From Maratus speciosus (taxonomy: Eukaryota > Arthropoda > Arachnida > Araneae > Salticidae), in contig OZ010787.1 in the NCBI GenBank assembly GCA_963932465.1, positions 31,252,087 to 31,316,086 on the forward strand: 64,000 nt of DNA, in the 5' to 3' direction. The notes under the pieces were generated by a model that was not told the origin of the DNA, ran no database searches, and saw nothing but the letters and a program-made list of their open reading frames with translations. Positions within the stretch are counted from its first letter, which is position 1. The number at the start of each line of letters is the position of its first letter. Shown here piece by piece: positions 43,735-54,438 of this stretch. A program made the position numbers and the translations under genes.

Positions 43735-44908
43735 TCAGTTTAGCTGGGCACTTTTCTTTTTTATTATTATTTTATCAACCGGATTATAGTTATTGCTTAC
43801 GGCAGCGTTTGCATTTTTAGGAGAATTATTTGTATACTGGTCAGACGTGTGGCCAGGAATTTTACTCTTCCAGCAGACCGGACTTTCTTTTTTATTTCGG
43901 GGGGCAATCCCTCCAACGGTGGGAAAAGTCATTGCGATTGAAACAACGGATTTTTGTATTTAAATTCCATGGGGAGTAGGTGTATATTTTTTTTCATATG
44001 GTACGCGACTAAGGTCATTTCGATGGAGCGTTCTATTATTTTCACTACCTTGGCGTTTTCTAAATTCCGTGTTTGGGGGCTTAATTTCAGTTTTCCGTAA
44101 GTTCATTCTGGCGGTTTCAAAATCATCCAATTTAATAGTCAATTCTTCAACACTCGTAATTTTTGGCAATTCGTCACAAAAGTGTTCATTTCTAGGGACA
44201 ATTTTCGCCTAATCTGGTCAATGATTAAAATATTTTTTAACTCTTCGAACGTTGATATGTGTAATCCCGATAACCATTCATTCAGAAAATTTGCGATTCA
44301 AATGAGAAATCTTTCCAAGACGCTGAATTTTGTTTTCTATGTAAAAAGAATTTTTGCCTGAATTGCTCTGGTGTAAGTTTGAAACGTCTTAAAAGTATTT
44401 TCTTTACACAGTCGTAATCACTGGACAGTTCTTCACTTTCACGGTTTATTAGACTAACATGTCGAGCGGTAACAGTGCCAACAGATATGTAACCCATTCA
44501 TTTTTTTTCTATCCTCAGACTCTTCGCCTGACGTTCGAAAAGGGTTAAGTAAATGCTAATTTCTTCCTCATTATTATATCTATTTAGCAATTTTAACACA
44601 TCGGAACCCTTTCCGGCGATTGTAGATACCGAATTATGCAATTGGGTATTTTGTGTCTTTTCCAATTGTAATTTTCTTAACTCAAAATCGCGATTTTCGA
44701 TTTCTTTTTGTTGCAAAAATTTTTCTTTCTCTTCCCGCTCTCTTACAATCCCCGCTAGCAAATTTTTTACTAGATCCTCATTATACCCTTAGGATTTTAC
44801 AATTAATTCAGTCAGTTGACTTTTATTAGCACCATCTTGAGGATTTAAACCTAACTCGATTACCGCAGTAACCAGATCGATCTATTTGGACCTTATTAAG
44901 TGTGCCAT
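43735..44908 (-). pseudogene. Gypsy gag
   Basis: Probable start at ATG 44906-44908 (MAHLIRSK), with two in-frame stops soon after. Then a Glu/Lys-rich likely coiled coil (VREREEKEKFLQQKEIENRD, 44498-44761), the capsid-like region DYDCVKKILLRRFKLTPEQF and FRQKFFLHRKQNSASWKDF (44282-44497), and a basic segment (43960-44169). Last come two degenerate zinc knuckles near 43935-43860: one with CFNR and HRWRDC, where Arg stands at the second Cys, and one reading CWKSKIPGHTSDQY, where Ser and Tyr stand at two of the Cys positions. Several frame changes. Not functional. Confidence 0.85.
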
Positions 44909-45881
44909 AATTATATCTGACCAATTAACACATAAATAAAATATCTGAATATAAATCAATAATATATAAGCACCCGATAAATCATATCTATCTACATGTA
45001 TAATAATATGTAACAGTTTTATAAAACACACTTACTTCGTATCAGATATTTCCACAAAAAACATAAATATATATATATATATATATATTTTCTTCACTAC
45101 TTAATAATACAAAAAAAATAATTATTGAATACCAATTTTATAATAAGTTATTTCCCTCTAAATATTCTCAACAGAATATATATTTTCTTTTCATTTCACA
45201 TAAAAAATAACAAGATAAAAAAATTATATCGTTAATACTTTTTTCTTTCAAAGAAGCAAAAAAACATGTATCTTTCTTAGGAAGCAAAAAAAACCTTCCT
45301 ACATTTCCTCTTCAGTCTGCAAAAAAAAAAAAAAATCACCGCAGACACGTTGCATAAATTACTTTCCAAAAAAAAAAAAAAAAAAAAACTCACTAAAAAA
45401 ATATTCTTTTTCTTCTGGCGTATTCCAAATAAAACTCACTGTACGCCTTTTATCAATAGAATTCAAGCACTTTCGGGAAACAAAAAAAAAGCACTTTCCC
45501 ATTTAATACAAGAAAACAAGAAGCTGAAAATCTTGCGATGAATAAGTAGGTCAACGGGTCACCGAGACACGAAACACACTTTTTATCAGCAGAAATAAAC
45601 GAAACTCTACGAGAAGATGCAGAACACTCCGTTGATTCATCACAGGGCACCCTCAATTAGATGAAATACTCCGTCGACATTACGAACCGCCGAAAACACT
45701 TGACTCTAGGAAACCACTTAAAGCTTGAAACTTTTCTTACCGCATGAGAAAATTTCCACTTATCACAGAACTTCGGCGAAAGCAACTTTTCTTTTCCAGA
45801 ACATCATTTTAGGACATCAGAAAAATTTTCACACAAGTTAAATCCACACTTTGCATGTAAATTCCGGCTTAGCTCCCAATC
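44909..45881 (-). other. Gypsy 5' leader with candidate primer-binding site
   Basis: Non-coding stretch between the 5' LTR and gag, A+T-rich with an AT run (45067-45087) and two poly-A runs (45320-45390). Just inside the 5' LTR, after 3 bases, the minus strand reads TGGGAGCTAAGCCGG; the leading TGG would pair with a tRNA CCA end, so this is a candidate primer-binding site. I cannot assign the tRNA. Open frames here are low-complexity. Confidence 0.6.
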
Positions 45882-46290
45882 TGTAGAAATTTAATGTACA
45901 TTCACTTTGTCGAATAAATGTACTTGTACTGGTCGGTGTCTAGAAGGAAAACCAGGCAGATTTTTAAATAAATCTTAAACTTTAATGTTCTTGAATATAT
46001 GGATGAGGTATTTACATATGGGGTATTTACATTTGAATTTAACCATGATAAATATAACTGGCCGTCGACATTCTGCATTAAAACCGAGGTCCTCTGACCC
46101 GGTATTCGGTCGACACGACGTTTCACACGTCCGTTCTCGAGAGCAATCAACAGTCATCTCTCTTTCTCACAATAGTTTTTGTAAGTTCAGCAGTTTTTTC
46201 GTAGGCTCAGAGGTTGAGGTGGATCGACCCGAGCCTCATTTAAAGAATGTGCTAGTCTTTGCAGTGCAGAGTTCAAATTCTGTCACCACA
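45882..46290 (-). repeat. 5' LTR (right copy)
   Basis: 409 bp, ending CTGTCACCACA on the plus strand and followed by TATA. About 17 substitutions and no gaps against 37481-37889. As the upstream LTR in element orientation it would hold the promoter. I cannot place the start site with confidence. Spacer 46291-46491 is ordinary flank. Confidence 0.93.
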
Positions 46291-46831
46291 TATATGGCAT
46301 GATGTTCAACTCGTTCTACCTCGGTCTTAGCCTCAAATAAGAGGTAAACATGGTCATATCCCATTAGCACTTTGGCCAGAGTCAAAAAGAGATATAAGTT
46401 AAAATTTTAGTATCTAAAAATATCATTTAGTTCCAGAGATATTTTGTTCACGATTCTGAAAAACCAGATTTTGAGGTAGATAGCTTTGAAGCAGGGTTGG
46501 CAGGTTTTTGACATGCGTCAGTTTATGACGGTTTAAACCGTCATGTCAAAAACCTCTTGTCAAAAACCATCCGTCAAAAACCTAAAATGCTAAATTGATC
46601 TGTAAAAATTCAAATTAAATGTCACACATTACAACATTACATGTGATATTTTAAATTCACATTACTGTATATCAATAATTAGTACATAGTTAAGTATTAT
46701 TGTTAAGTGCAATTTTTTAACAGGGTAAAATTTTCATTTCTTTTTTTTTTTTTTTTTTTTTTTTTTTGTAAAATTGTGTTTTTCTTAAATGTAGACATTA
46801 AGCTCACCTGAGCTGTAAATTTTTTCTCTTA

Positions 46832-47537
46832 CCGCATTTTATGGAAGAAACGCCGCACTACTGAAAACTGGCCTGAATAAGATTAAAAATATCGTAATCG
46901 CCGCATCTGTTGCAAACGCCGCACCCGTGGCAACGCTACTTTTGTCGACAGCGTCACATTGACCTAACTTTAATCAAAATTTTCTGAACAGTGTAAGTGT
47001 AGGGTGCCTCATTTTTAATATCTTAAGGTGTCTAGAATTTTATTTAAAATATTTAAATCGTGTTTAAAGTATTTTTATGTAATTTTTAAATTAAGGTGAC
47101 GTCAGTTGGTAGTTAAACCATCCAGAGCGCGGGACTCAGACCCTCTCCTTAGGAGTTCCATGTTTTTTTTATGTGGTCGGCCCAACTTTTTCGGCACGCT
47201 TTTTATGAGGGGGTCGTATCTACTTTAGGCGATCTTCAGTTTCTATTCGAAGCCCTCAAAATCTGAGTCTTCAATATCAGAATGGATGAGTTGCAAATTT
47301 TCATCTTCCACGCTGTATGGTTCGCTATCATCATCAGAAATGTCACAGTTTTCATTATCAGCAAAGTCAGAAAGTTGTTGGGCAGGGGACTTGAAAACAG
47401 TCCAAAGGAATTTTTATTTTATCCCAATTTTACGCGCGCGAAAAAAAAATCGTAAACACCGCGCTTCGTGTAAACGCCGCACAGAAAATTAACTTTTAAA
47501 CCTGTAAACGGCACAGCATTTCTTCCATAAAATACGG
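46832..47537. mobile_element. pogo/Tigger-like element nested in the hAT element
   Basis: 706 bp with ends CCGCATTTTATGGAAGAAAC and TTTCTTCCATAAAATACGG, flanked by TA on both sides (46830-46831, 47538-47539). Inside the ends, CGCCGCACTACTG and related CGCCGCA phrases recur. It keeps the 3' end of a transposase gene (47243-47421, minus strand). Confidence 0.85.
47243..47421 (-). pseudogene. pogo-type transposase, acidic C-terminal tail
   Basis: About 58 codons open to a TAG at 47243-47245. The tail is very acidic: LSDFADNENCDISDDDSE, then YSVEDENLQL and HSDIEDSDFEGFE. Pogo/Tigger/CENP-B-like transposases commonly end in such acidic tracts with a closing DFEGF-like motif. The helix-turn-helix and DDE domains are deleted. 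Assignment rests on the tail plus the element's ends. Confidence 0.65.
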
Positions 47538-48193
47538 TACTTAAAATCGTTTTAATTTCTCTTACTTTTGAGAGCTTAAAGCATTTAGGTTTTTTTTAAA
47601 TAAGAAATAAAAACTTAGAAAAGTGCAGATTTTTTTTGTATATATAACACGATAATGTGCATCAATATTATTCTAGTCTCAGCAATAACCATTCCATTTA
47701 AAATTTAAATTGGATTATTAATCTTAAACATTTACAAAATAAGAGAAGTAATAATAAAAAAAATGCTTAAAGTCAAAATTCTTTTTAAACAGCTTTCTTT
47801 TAAATATTGGAACAAAATTAGCTCGGTCTTCTAAAAGAAAATTCACTTAAGCCCCATATTGAAAAAGTGTGTAATAGAAGGGATCAAATCATGAAACCAT
47901 ACCATTTTTTGACTTATATTTTGCATCCCAACCATCAGGGGCAAGGGTTAACTGATGTATCAGTTGATTCAGCTTGAGCTACAGAGAGAATTTATGAATG
48001 CTTACCCATAACTGATTGTGTATGAAGCTAAAGAATCCCCTTTCCACTCTTCTTATTTCAGTGCTATAGGGAGGACCCCCATTACTTGGTGGAAAGGTAT
48101 AATTAAATGCAATAACATTTTGAGCCTGTTTCCAAACTTGCTCATCTAGCAATGTTTTTGCTATCAAGTCCTACTAGTTCAGCATCAATTAAG

Positions 48194-48297
48194 GGTGGTT
48201 GTGTTTATGACGGCCAATTATCAACACGAGGGATATGGGACCTAGGGGGGTGCCCTTCGTGGGGGTCTTTCTAAAGGAACCTAACACGTATTTACGC
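48194..48297 (-). mobile_element. 5'-truncated tRNA-type SINE
   Basis: Matches the 3' half of the full SINE at 54468-54709 (TAAATACGTGTTAGGTTCC, AAAGACCCCCACGAAGGGCA, CCCTCGTGTTGATAATTGGC on the minus strand). A perfect 16-bp duplication, TTCAGCATCAATTAAG, borders it (48178-48193 and 48298-48313), the sign of LINE-driven target-primed insertion. Truncation at the 5' end is usual for such events. It is nested inside the hAT element. Confidence 0.9.
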
Positions 48298-48878
48298 TTC
48301 AGCATCAATTAAGAGACAGGCTATTTTCTAATGTTTCATGCACTCTAAACTCAGGAATCATTTGGGAGAAAATAAATGTGAACACGTTGTGTGCTGCACC
48401 ATGCTGGGGGTAAAATTGATCCAGATTATTTAATTGTACGATAGGCTATTCTTCTGATTGTAAATTAAAAAAAAATAAAAATATTTTATGGCAATTAACA
48501 ATTTAATTTTTTTAAATTAAATTACAATAAATTTAAATAAAAGATCACATAAATCATTGACTTATTTAATGTTTACCTATTGTTGTTAAAATGTTTTAGT
48601 GTGTTACATGCATTTGGCAGTTTTTGACGGTTTAAACCAGTTTCTGACAGTTTTTGACGGTTTAAACCTGTTTATGAAATTTTAAACCAGTTTTTGAAGC
48701 TTGTCATGTCAAAAACCAGTTTTTGACGTCAAAAACCCAACCCTGCTTTGAAGTATATTTATTAAAACTTTAAATAACCAATATTCTAGTTTGCTTGTAT
48801 TGAACTATTTTTGAGTCAAAACTAAATATATAGTTTATGAAAGATAGTCGTTAAAAAATATTAAGGAATTCTACTCAC

Positions 48879-49140
48879 ATCGTCTGTACCAAGACAAACA
48901 ATCCAATATGAATGTAGTGTTGCCAGTGGACTACTTTTATTAAATTCAGATTTCTTGATTGGCACCAGATTTTTGAAATACTAAAATGCGCCTTATTTAA
49001 TGACATATTAATTATGGCGAAAACAAGGGGAATTTTACCTTTTCAGACAAGTAGCGCCAATCAAGAAATCTGAATTTAAAAAAAGTAGCCTAATGGCAAC
49101 ACGGTTTTCATATTGGATAGTTTGACATGGTACCGACGAT
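48879..49140. mobile_element. MITE with long TIR (copy K2)
   Basis: Left end ATCGTCTGTACCAAGACAAA, right end TTTGACATGGTACCGACGAT. The inner inverted arms include AATTCAGATTTCTTGATTGG and its mirror; the centre is CTTATTTAATGACATATTAA. Longer and better kept inside than K1 (2497-2724). Spacers on either side (48754-48878, 49141-49435) hold no gene. Confidence 0.8.
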
Positions 49141-49435
49141 ATATAAAATGAAATATTTTTGACCAGCAGTTTTTTTTTTTTTTATGAAAACAGTAGAATT
49201 TCCACACTCTTCATTAAACATTATGCTTTTACGTAGGTTTTCTAGATTCACGCATCAAAAGAAATGTTCCTTCCGATGGACTAAATATAAAATTTCATAG
49301 AAGAAAAATAAAATACAGAAAAATATATTATATAATGCATATATTTCCCGGGGAAAGCTTACAACTGTATGATATGCACACATCTTGAAATTTCCAAAGA
49401 GTCTGGAATGAAATTATTGATAAGAAGATCTTTAT

Positions 49436-49630
49436 TTAACCCTTTTAGAGGCAAGTAATTGTGTTTCTGTAATGTCGAATTCACACCGGAATTTACAAAA
49501 ACATTTATTGCAAAATTCGGAAAAGCAATTTTACGGCTTTTTCCCACCAAATTTAGAAAAGTAAAATTTAATAAAAAAAATTCTGTTGCAAATCTTCATT
49601 AATCGTAGGTAGGATATAATATCAAAGCGA
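49436..49630. mobile_element. TTAA-type MITE (copy F7)
   Basis: Begins TTAACCCTTTTAGAGGCAAG; the right end has decayed after ATTAATCGTAGGTAGGATAT. Shares GTAATGTCGAATTCACACCG and TTTAGAAAAGTAAAATTTAA with F3 and F2. The minus-strand open frame at 49359-49550 is a repeat shadow. The spacer 49631-49935 shows no gene. Confidence 0.65.
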
Positions 49631-50960
49631 TAAAAGTAAGCGTCCTATCTTAAATGGGAGAGGTAACAGCAAGATTAAATGCGAGGTCACACCAATCAAG
49701 GTCGCACGCCACGTAGCGGACGGGGTTAAACTATAGGAAGATGCCTGATTGTTTTAGTACTACATAACAATAAAATTGTAAAGTTTTTTCACCTTGTTTA
49801 ATTGCCGTAATGTCCCTGACACGACGAAGGAAACTTCCTGTCAAGTGCATCTGGTCGCCCCTCTCGCTGCGCAATTGTTTTACAATAAATGTGGTAAACA
49901 AAATTCAGTTCCCGGAGTGACTAAAGATTTAGAAAATACTAGCAGACCCGCCCGGCATTGCCAGAGGTTTGTAAATAATAACAATAAAGAAAACCTAAGT
50001 TTGTATGATTTTATATTTTTGGAAATTCTTTTAAACGAACCTAATTTCGGAGGCTCCCATTGACTTCCACACCTTCTATTGTGTTCCCATCAAACTGCTT
50101 CCCGAACGAACCTGTAATCTAGATCCCCACTACCTATGGCAGTATTTACCGGAAGTGCCTGCACGTGCCGAAAACAATCGAAAACCAAGTTGAGTGAGCC
50201 AAACCTCGTACGAATCAAGCCCACAGAATAAAAAAAAAAGAAGAATGCACCATTAATGTTAGAAAATATTGGTCACTAAAGCCTAAGATAAAATTTCATA
50301 ATACAGAAAGTAGATGAATTGTTTTCTAAGTTCAAGGCAGTAAATCCCGTTGAAATTGAGCCCTTAAATCCGGGGAAATAACGCGCTACCAAGCGCTGGA
50401 AGACGCCTCCTCACTTTGTAAATTTAATGAATTACTGTGAGCATTAACACGATATTTAATAAACGGATGAAATACTTTATCTGAAGTTACCTTTAAAGTA
50501 ACGCGAATTTTAATTTACGTCTGTAGTGAGTAGATGTAAGTTGATGCTGAGAAAGGATATTAATGTTCGAAAAAGGTGGTAGCTGAGGTATAAAGAAAGA
50601 CCGGGCCCTGGGGCCAGGTTCTCAACTGGTATGTAATTGGGTATAAGAAAATTTTTAAGGGGTTTTAAAGTAGCTGGAAAACGCAAATCTATGTTAAAGA
50701 AAATTACAATAGAATATGATAGTTTTTAAAGAAGCTGCAACAAAGGCCCCAAGAAGACGACTAATATTCAAAATTTATGGTAGCTGAAGTCTTCAAATTT
50801 TTTTGTCGTTCATGTAGTAGCTGGAGAACTTAAGAAGTTGTTAGGAAAAAAAAGTTCGTGAAACGGACCATTTTTAAGGGAGCTATAACAGGGGGCCCAA
50901 AATAGCCCAACTGATTGTTGAGAGTAGGGCCGTATCCTGAAAACATGTTTAAATGTTTTA

Positions 50961-51411
50961 CACTGAGAAAAAAAATATACCGCCTTCACCTAGAATGAAT
51001 AGTTAGTCATTTTATGAATCCCTCAACTAGATATATAGATTTCCGAGCTATGCGAATAGGGTAAACGACTAAGTAGACGAAATGATCTAGAATTTATAGT
51101 ATCTTGTTTTCTTGGTGAAGAAACGATATTGAATCTTTTCAGTAACGAGAAATTATCGCTTGATTTCTAAAATAGTTTCATAAACTAGATTTATAGTGAC
51201 TCCAACACATCTCTTGTGTTCGTATCTATTTGCAGAGATTTTTAAATAAGTTTGAACACGAGAATATAGGAAAACGCACTTGAATTCTAGTAGGAGACTC
51301 TAGAACTTTCTAGCAAAGGGAACTAGAATTTATAAAGGATGACATGGAACTATTTTTTTCTAGAGCCACAATTTAGATTCTAGATGCAAGAACCATATTT
51401 TTTTTTCAGTG
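50961..51411. mobile_element. MITE, CACTGAGAAAAAAA ends, nested
   Basis: Left end CACTGAGAAAAAAAATATAC; right end ATATTTTTTTTTCAGTG. 451 bp, with TA just outside both ends. It sits inside the 49936-53523 element and breaks its repeat text. Inner sequence has CTAGAWTTTAT phrases in both orientations. Non-coding. Confidence 0.65.
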
Positions 51412-52249
51412 TAGTACTCAGCGTTTTAGATCTTCAATTAGTCAAAATTAATCATAGGGTATGAAATAATCATTAGAATAATATTTTTAAAAAATGCGCA
51501 AAAATGGGTTAAATGCTTAAAAAGAGGGCCCTAGAGCACCAACAAAAATATGAGGGTATTGATCTAGGGGGAAGAATCCAAGACTCAATTTTAAAATTAT
51601 GCAATGAGTAGGTGAGAAAATTAGGGTGTAAAACATTCATAGCACACAAAAAGTTCAAGGGGCCCCCGAATCGGGACCTACAGGACCCTAAGGTGCCCCA
51701 AATTTTAACTGAAATATAAAAACTGGAGAATAAGTAAATGGAAAAATGTATCAAAAATGAAGATCGGATTAAGAGGGGCAATTTATTAATAATTTATGGT
51801 GCAAAAGCTTCAAGGGGCCTTGTACCGAGCACCAAGGGGGAGGGAATTAAGTGGCACGTAGTTTGGTATAAATACACTTTTTAGTAGTTTTTAATGTAAT
51901 CTAACGACGCTAGAAATATGGTAAAGAAAATTGAAAGTAATTCGGATCATTTTTAAAGAAGACGCACCAAGGGACCCAAGAAGACGATTTATATTCAAAA
52001 TTGATGGTAGTTGAAGTCTGGCATATTTTTTTGTCGTTCACGTAATAGCTGGAGAACTTAAGATGTTGTTAGAAAAAAAAAGCTAGTGAATCGGACTATT
52101 TTTAAGGGATCATCAGAATATAATTTAAAAGAAATGTGCAAAAAATTGGGGAAACGCTTAAAAAAGCGCCCTAAGGTCCCAATAAAAATATGTGAATGTT
52201 GGTCTACGGTAAAGAGTTCAATACTCAACTTTAAAATTACGCACTGCGA

Positions 52250-53345
52250 ATGTGAGAAAATTCGGGTTTGAAAAACGCATGGCACACAAAAAATTTAATG
52301 GGCCCTGGACCCATGGTCTTAACTGGAATGTACAAACAGGCGAATAACTAAATGGAGAAAGTATCCCAAAAATGAAGTTCGGATAGAAAGGAAGCAATTT
52401 ATTAACAATTTAGTGCATTAAAACATCAAGGGCCCCTGTACTGGGCCCCTTGAAAGTGCGCCAGGGACCTAACTTAAATGTAGAAATGGGGCAGAAACTG
52501 AAAGGATGATTTACCCCCAAAAACAAAGAAGGTCGAATACAAAAGAGGCAAGTTATTTACAATTTAGTGCACTAAAACTTCAAGGGGCCCTGTAACGGGT
52601 CCCTTACATGGGTGCTAAGTTCTTATCTAAAATGTAGAAATGTGGTAGAAACTGAAAGGAGAATTCACCCCAAAAACGAAGAAGATCAGGCTAGAAATGA
52701 GGCATGTTATTAGCAATTTAGTGCACTAAAACTTCAAGGGGCCTTGTACTGGGCCAATTGCAAGGTTGTCAGATTCTTAACTGAAATATAGAAATGAGGC
52801 AGAAACTGAAAGGAGAATTCACCCGCAAAAACGAAGAAGATTGGATGTAAAATATGCATGTTATTAACAATTTAGTATACTAAAACTTCAAGGGTCCTTG
52901 TACCGGGCCCCTTGCAAGGGTGCCAGGGTCTTAACTGAAATGTAGAAATGGGTCAGAAACTGAAAGGACAATTCACCCCAAAAACGAAGAAGATCGGATA
53001 GAAAAGAGGCATGTTATTAACTATTTAGTGCACTAAAACTTCAGAGGGCCTTGTACTGGGCGCCTTGGAAGATTGCCAGGATTTTAACTGAAATGTAGAA
53101 ATGGGGCAGAAACTGAAAAGAGAATTCACCCCCAAAAACGAAGAAGATCGGACAAAAAAGAGGCATATTATTAACAATTTAGTGCACTAAAACTTCAAGG
53201 GGCCCTGTTTCGGACCCTTTGCAAGGATGCCAGGGTCTTAACTGAAATGTAGAAATGGCGCAGAAACTGAAAGGAGAATTCACCCCCAAAAACGAAGAAG
53301 ATCGGATAGAAAAGAGGCATATTATTAACAATTTAGTGCATAAAA
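52250..53345 (+). repeat. Tandem array, period 154 bp
   Basis: AATTTAGTGCACTAAAACTT anchors recur near 52407, 52561, 52715, 52869, 53022, 53176 and 53329: spacing 153-154 bp. Each unit also has GGGCCCYTTGCAAGGGTGCC-like text, CTTAACTGAAATGTAGAAAT and CCCCCAAAAACGAAGAAGAT. Unit length is far more regular than the earlier, degenerate part (51490-52250), where related units are recognisable but scrambled. Confidence 0.85.
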
Positions 53346-53579
53346 ACTTAAAGGGGTCCAGGGGCCCGGTCCTTAAAAGTTAAAAATCTGAGCATCAGGT
53401 GCATCAGGACGTGTCTTGGAACAATCACTCCTGAATTTTCAGACTTCTACGTGAGGTAGATTTTGCTATCCATTGCCGACAGACACGCACACACAGAGCG
53501 ATTTGTACTTTTATTAGTATAGATAACCATATATATCCATATATATCACTTTGAAATGAAACTTTGAATATAAAAAGAC

Positions 53580-53681
53580 GTTCAAATCTAAAACTTTCAT
53601 CGAGAAATACATCATTATCTTATATTATATGTTCAAATCTAAAACTTTCATCGAGAAATACATCATTATCTTATATTATAT
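53580..53681 (+). repeat. Exact tandem duplication, 2 x 51 bp
   Basis: The unit starting GTTCAAATCTAAAACTTTCA occupies 53580-53630 and 53631-53681 without a difference I can see. The plus-strand open frame at 53629-53838 begins in the second unit and is not a gene. Confidence 0.92.
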
Positions 53682-53699
53682 GAAAAAATATAAAGCAAT

Positions 53700-53830
53700 C
53701 AATAACATTAGAAAAAAAAAACACAAATACTGTTTGGGATGCGAAGGATTCGAACCCATAACACCTGGTCTCGAGTTCAATACTCTATTCATTCAGCCGT
53801 CTAACTTACACTTCACTTGCAACAGATTAC
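53700..53830 (-). ncRNA. tRNA-derived sequence (SINE head or tRNA relic)
   Basis: The minus strand has an A-box-like CGGCTGAATGAATAGAGT and a B box GGGTTCGAATCC (complement at 53746-53757), with ACTCGAGACCAGGTG in the anticodon-arm position. The acceptor and T stems do not pair well, so an intact tRNA is unlikely; a SINE head is the better call. It lies between two copies of the TTAGTATAGAT-type end (53523 and 54267). Confidence 0.6.
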
Positions 53831-54132
53831 CTTTATAATTAACACTATAATTAATGCAATCCATGATCGGTTGCTGAACGCGCTGAATGTTTATTCCATC
53901 CACGATAAAGACCCATTCCATGTCCCTGTCTCCTGAGCTCGTGCGCGCTGCACACGTGCATCTTGAACACACCCATTGCTATCCCGGTTTATTTAATTTC
54001 TTCTGAGAGAACTTTATACAACCAACCAACCGAAAGCAAGCAGATTCAAAAAAGCCGAGAAAAAAGCGTATTTTTGATGAAAGTGAGTTGCATTTGTAAA
54101 TTAATTACTCAGCTATTAATTAGAATATTAAA

Positions 54133-54267
54133 ATTCTGAAAGTCAGGTGCATTAGGAGAGGCCTTGGACTCTCTTCAGAAAAATTTTGAACTTCGTACGT
54201 GCCGTAGATTTTGCTAGCCATCGCCGACACACACACAGAGCGATCTGTTCTTTTATTAGTATAGATG
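54133..54267 (+). repeat. Second copy of the TTAGTATAGAT-type element end
   Basis: Repeats the last 135 bp or so of the 49936-53523 element: CAGGTGCATTAGGAGAGGCC, GTAGATTTTGCTAGCCATCG, CACACACACAGAGCGATCTG and TTTTATTAGTATAGAT, against 53385-53523. This suggests a truncated or solo end, or that the element truly extends to 54267 with internal duplication. Spacer 54268-54438 has no gene. Confidence 0.7.
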
Positions 54268-54438
54268 CGCAGATGGTAGATATCCTGTCATATATGACGT
54301 CACACTAAAAGCCCGCGTATGCGGATTATCACCCGTCCTCACGAGGGCGCAACTGTGTTAATTTACGCCCGATTCCAGCATTAAGTTTGTACTCTTACTT
54401 ATATCACTTTGATATAATATATCCCACTGCCCCTCATT

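Larger units (their letters stand above)
37481..46290 (-). mobile_element. Gypsy-class LTR retrotransposon, complete but defective
   Basis: 8810 bp between outer LTR edges on the minus strand, in the order 5' LTR, leader, gag, protease, reverse transcriptase, RNase H, integrase, 3' LTR, which defines the Gypsy/Metaviridae layout. Both LTRs are 409 bp and begin and end TG...CA in element orientation. TATA follows the right LTR (46291-46294) and precedes the left LTR (37477-37480): a 4-bp duplication at a TATA target, as known for 17.6/297-type insect elements. About 17 mismatches between LTRs (near 4%) indicate an old insertion. Every coding domain has frameshifts or stops, and a 2.3-kb insertion separates gag from protease. 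No envelope gene seen. Confidence 0.93.
46492..48745. mobile_element. hAT-like DNA transposon with nested insertions
   Basis: Ends CAGGGTTGGCAGGTTTTTGA and TCAAAAACCCAACCCTG. CTTTGAAG is present on both sides (46484-46491 and 48746-48753), a perfect 8-bp duplication that, with CAGGG ends, points to the hAT superfamily. Subterminal TTTTTGACGGTTTAAACC motifs are repeated several times near both ends, as expected for transposase binding sites. Inside lie a pogo-like element (46832-47537) and a truncated SINE (48194-48297). Minus-strand frames near 47890-48170 (NVIAFNYTFPPSNGGPPYST) may be transposase debris; not recognised. Confidence 0.88.
49936..53523 (+). mobile_element. Unclassified 3.6-kb element rich in tandem repeats
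   Basis: Begins near ATACTAGCAGACCCGCCCGG and ends ACTTTTATTAGTATAGAT, a start/end pair familiar from an abundant arthropod repeat class, with ATACTA and TAGTAT inverted at the edges. Near the end is an ACAGACACGCACACACAGAG stretch. Between lie many diverged units: a block of about 160 bp (CAAGAAGACGAYTWATATTCAAAA-type text, then TAGCTGGAGAACTTAAGA) occurs near 50750-50900 and again near 51970-52110, about 1.2 kb apart, and the right part is a regular 154-bp array. No reverse transcriptase, Rep/helicase or transposase motif seen, so the class (LINE-derived or Helitron-like) is open. The open frame at 49794-50063 crosses the left edge. Confidence 0.55.

Noticed and set aside
52058..52285. Open frames on both strands in the 51.5-52.3 kb region
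   Set aside because: They read through tandem-repeat units and lack any conserved motif.
53746..53757. Perfect B box suggesting a functional tRNA gene
   Set aside because: The acceptor and T stems do not pair and the D-arm is atypical; called a tRNA-derived relic instead.
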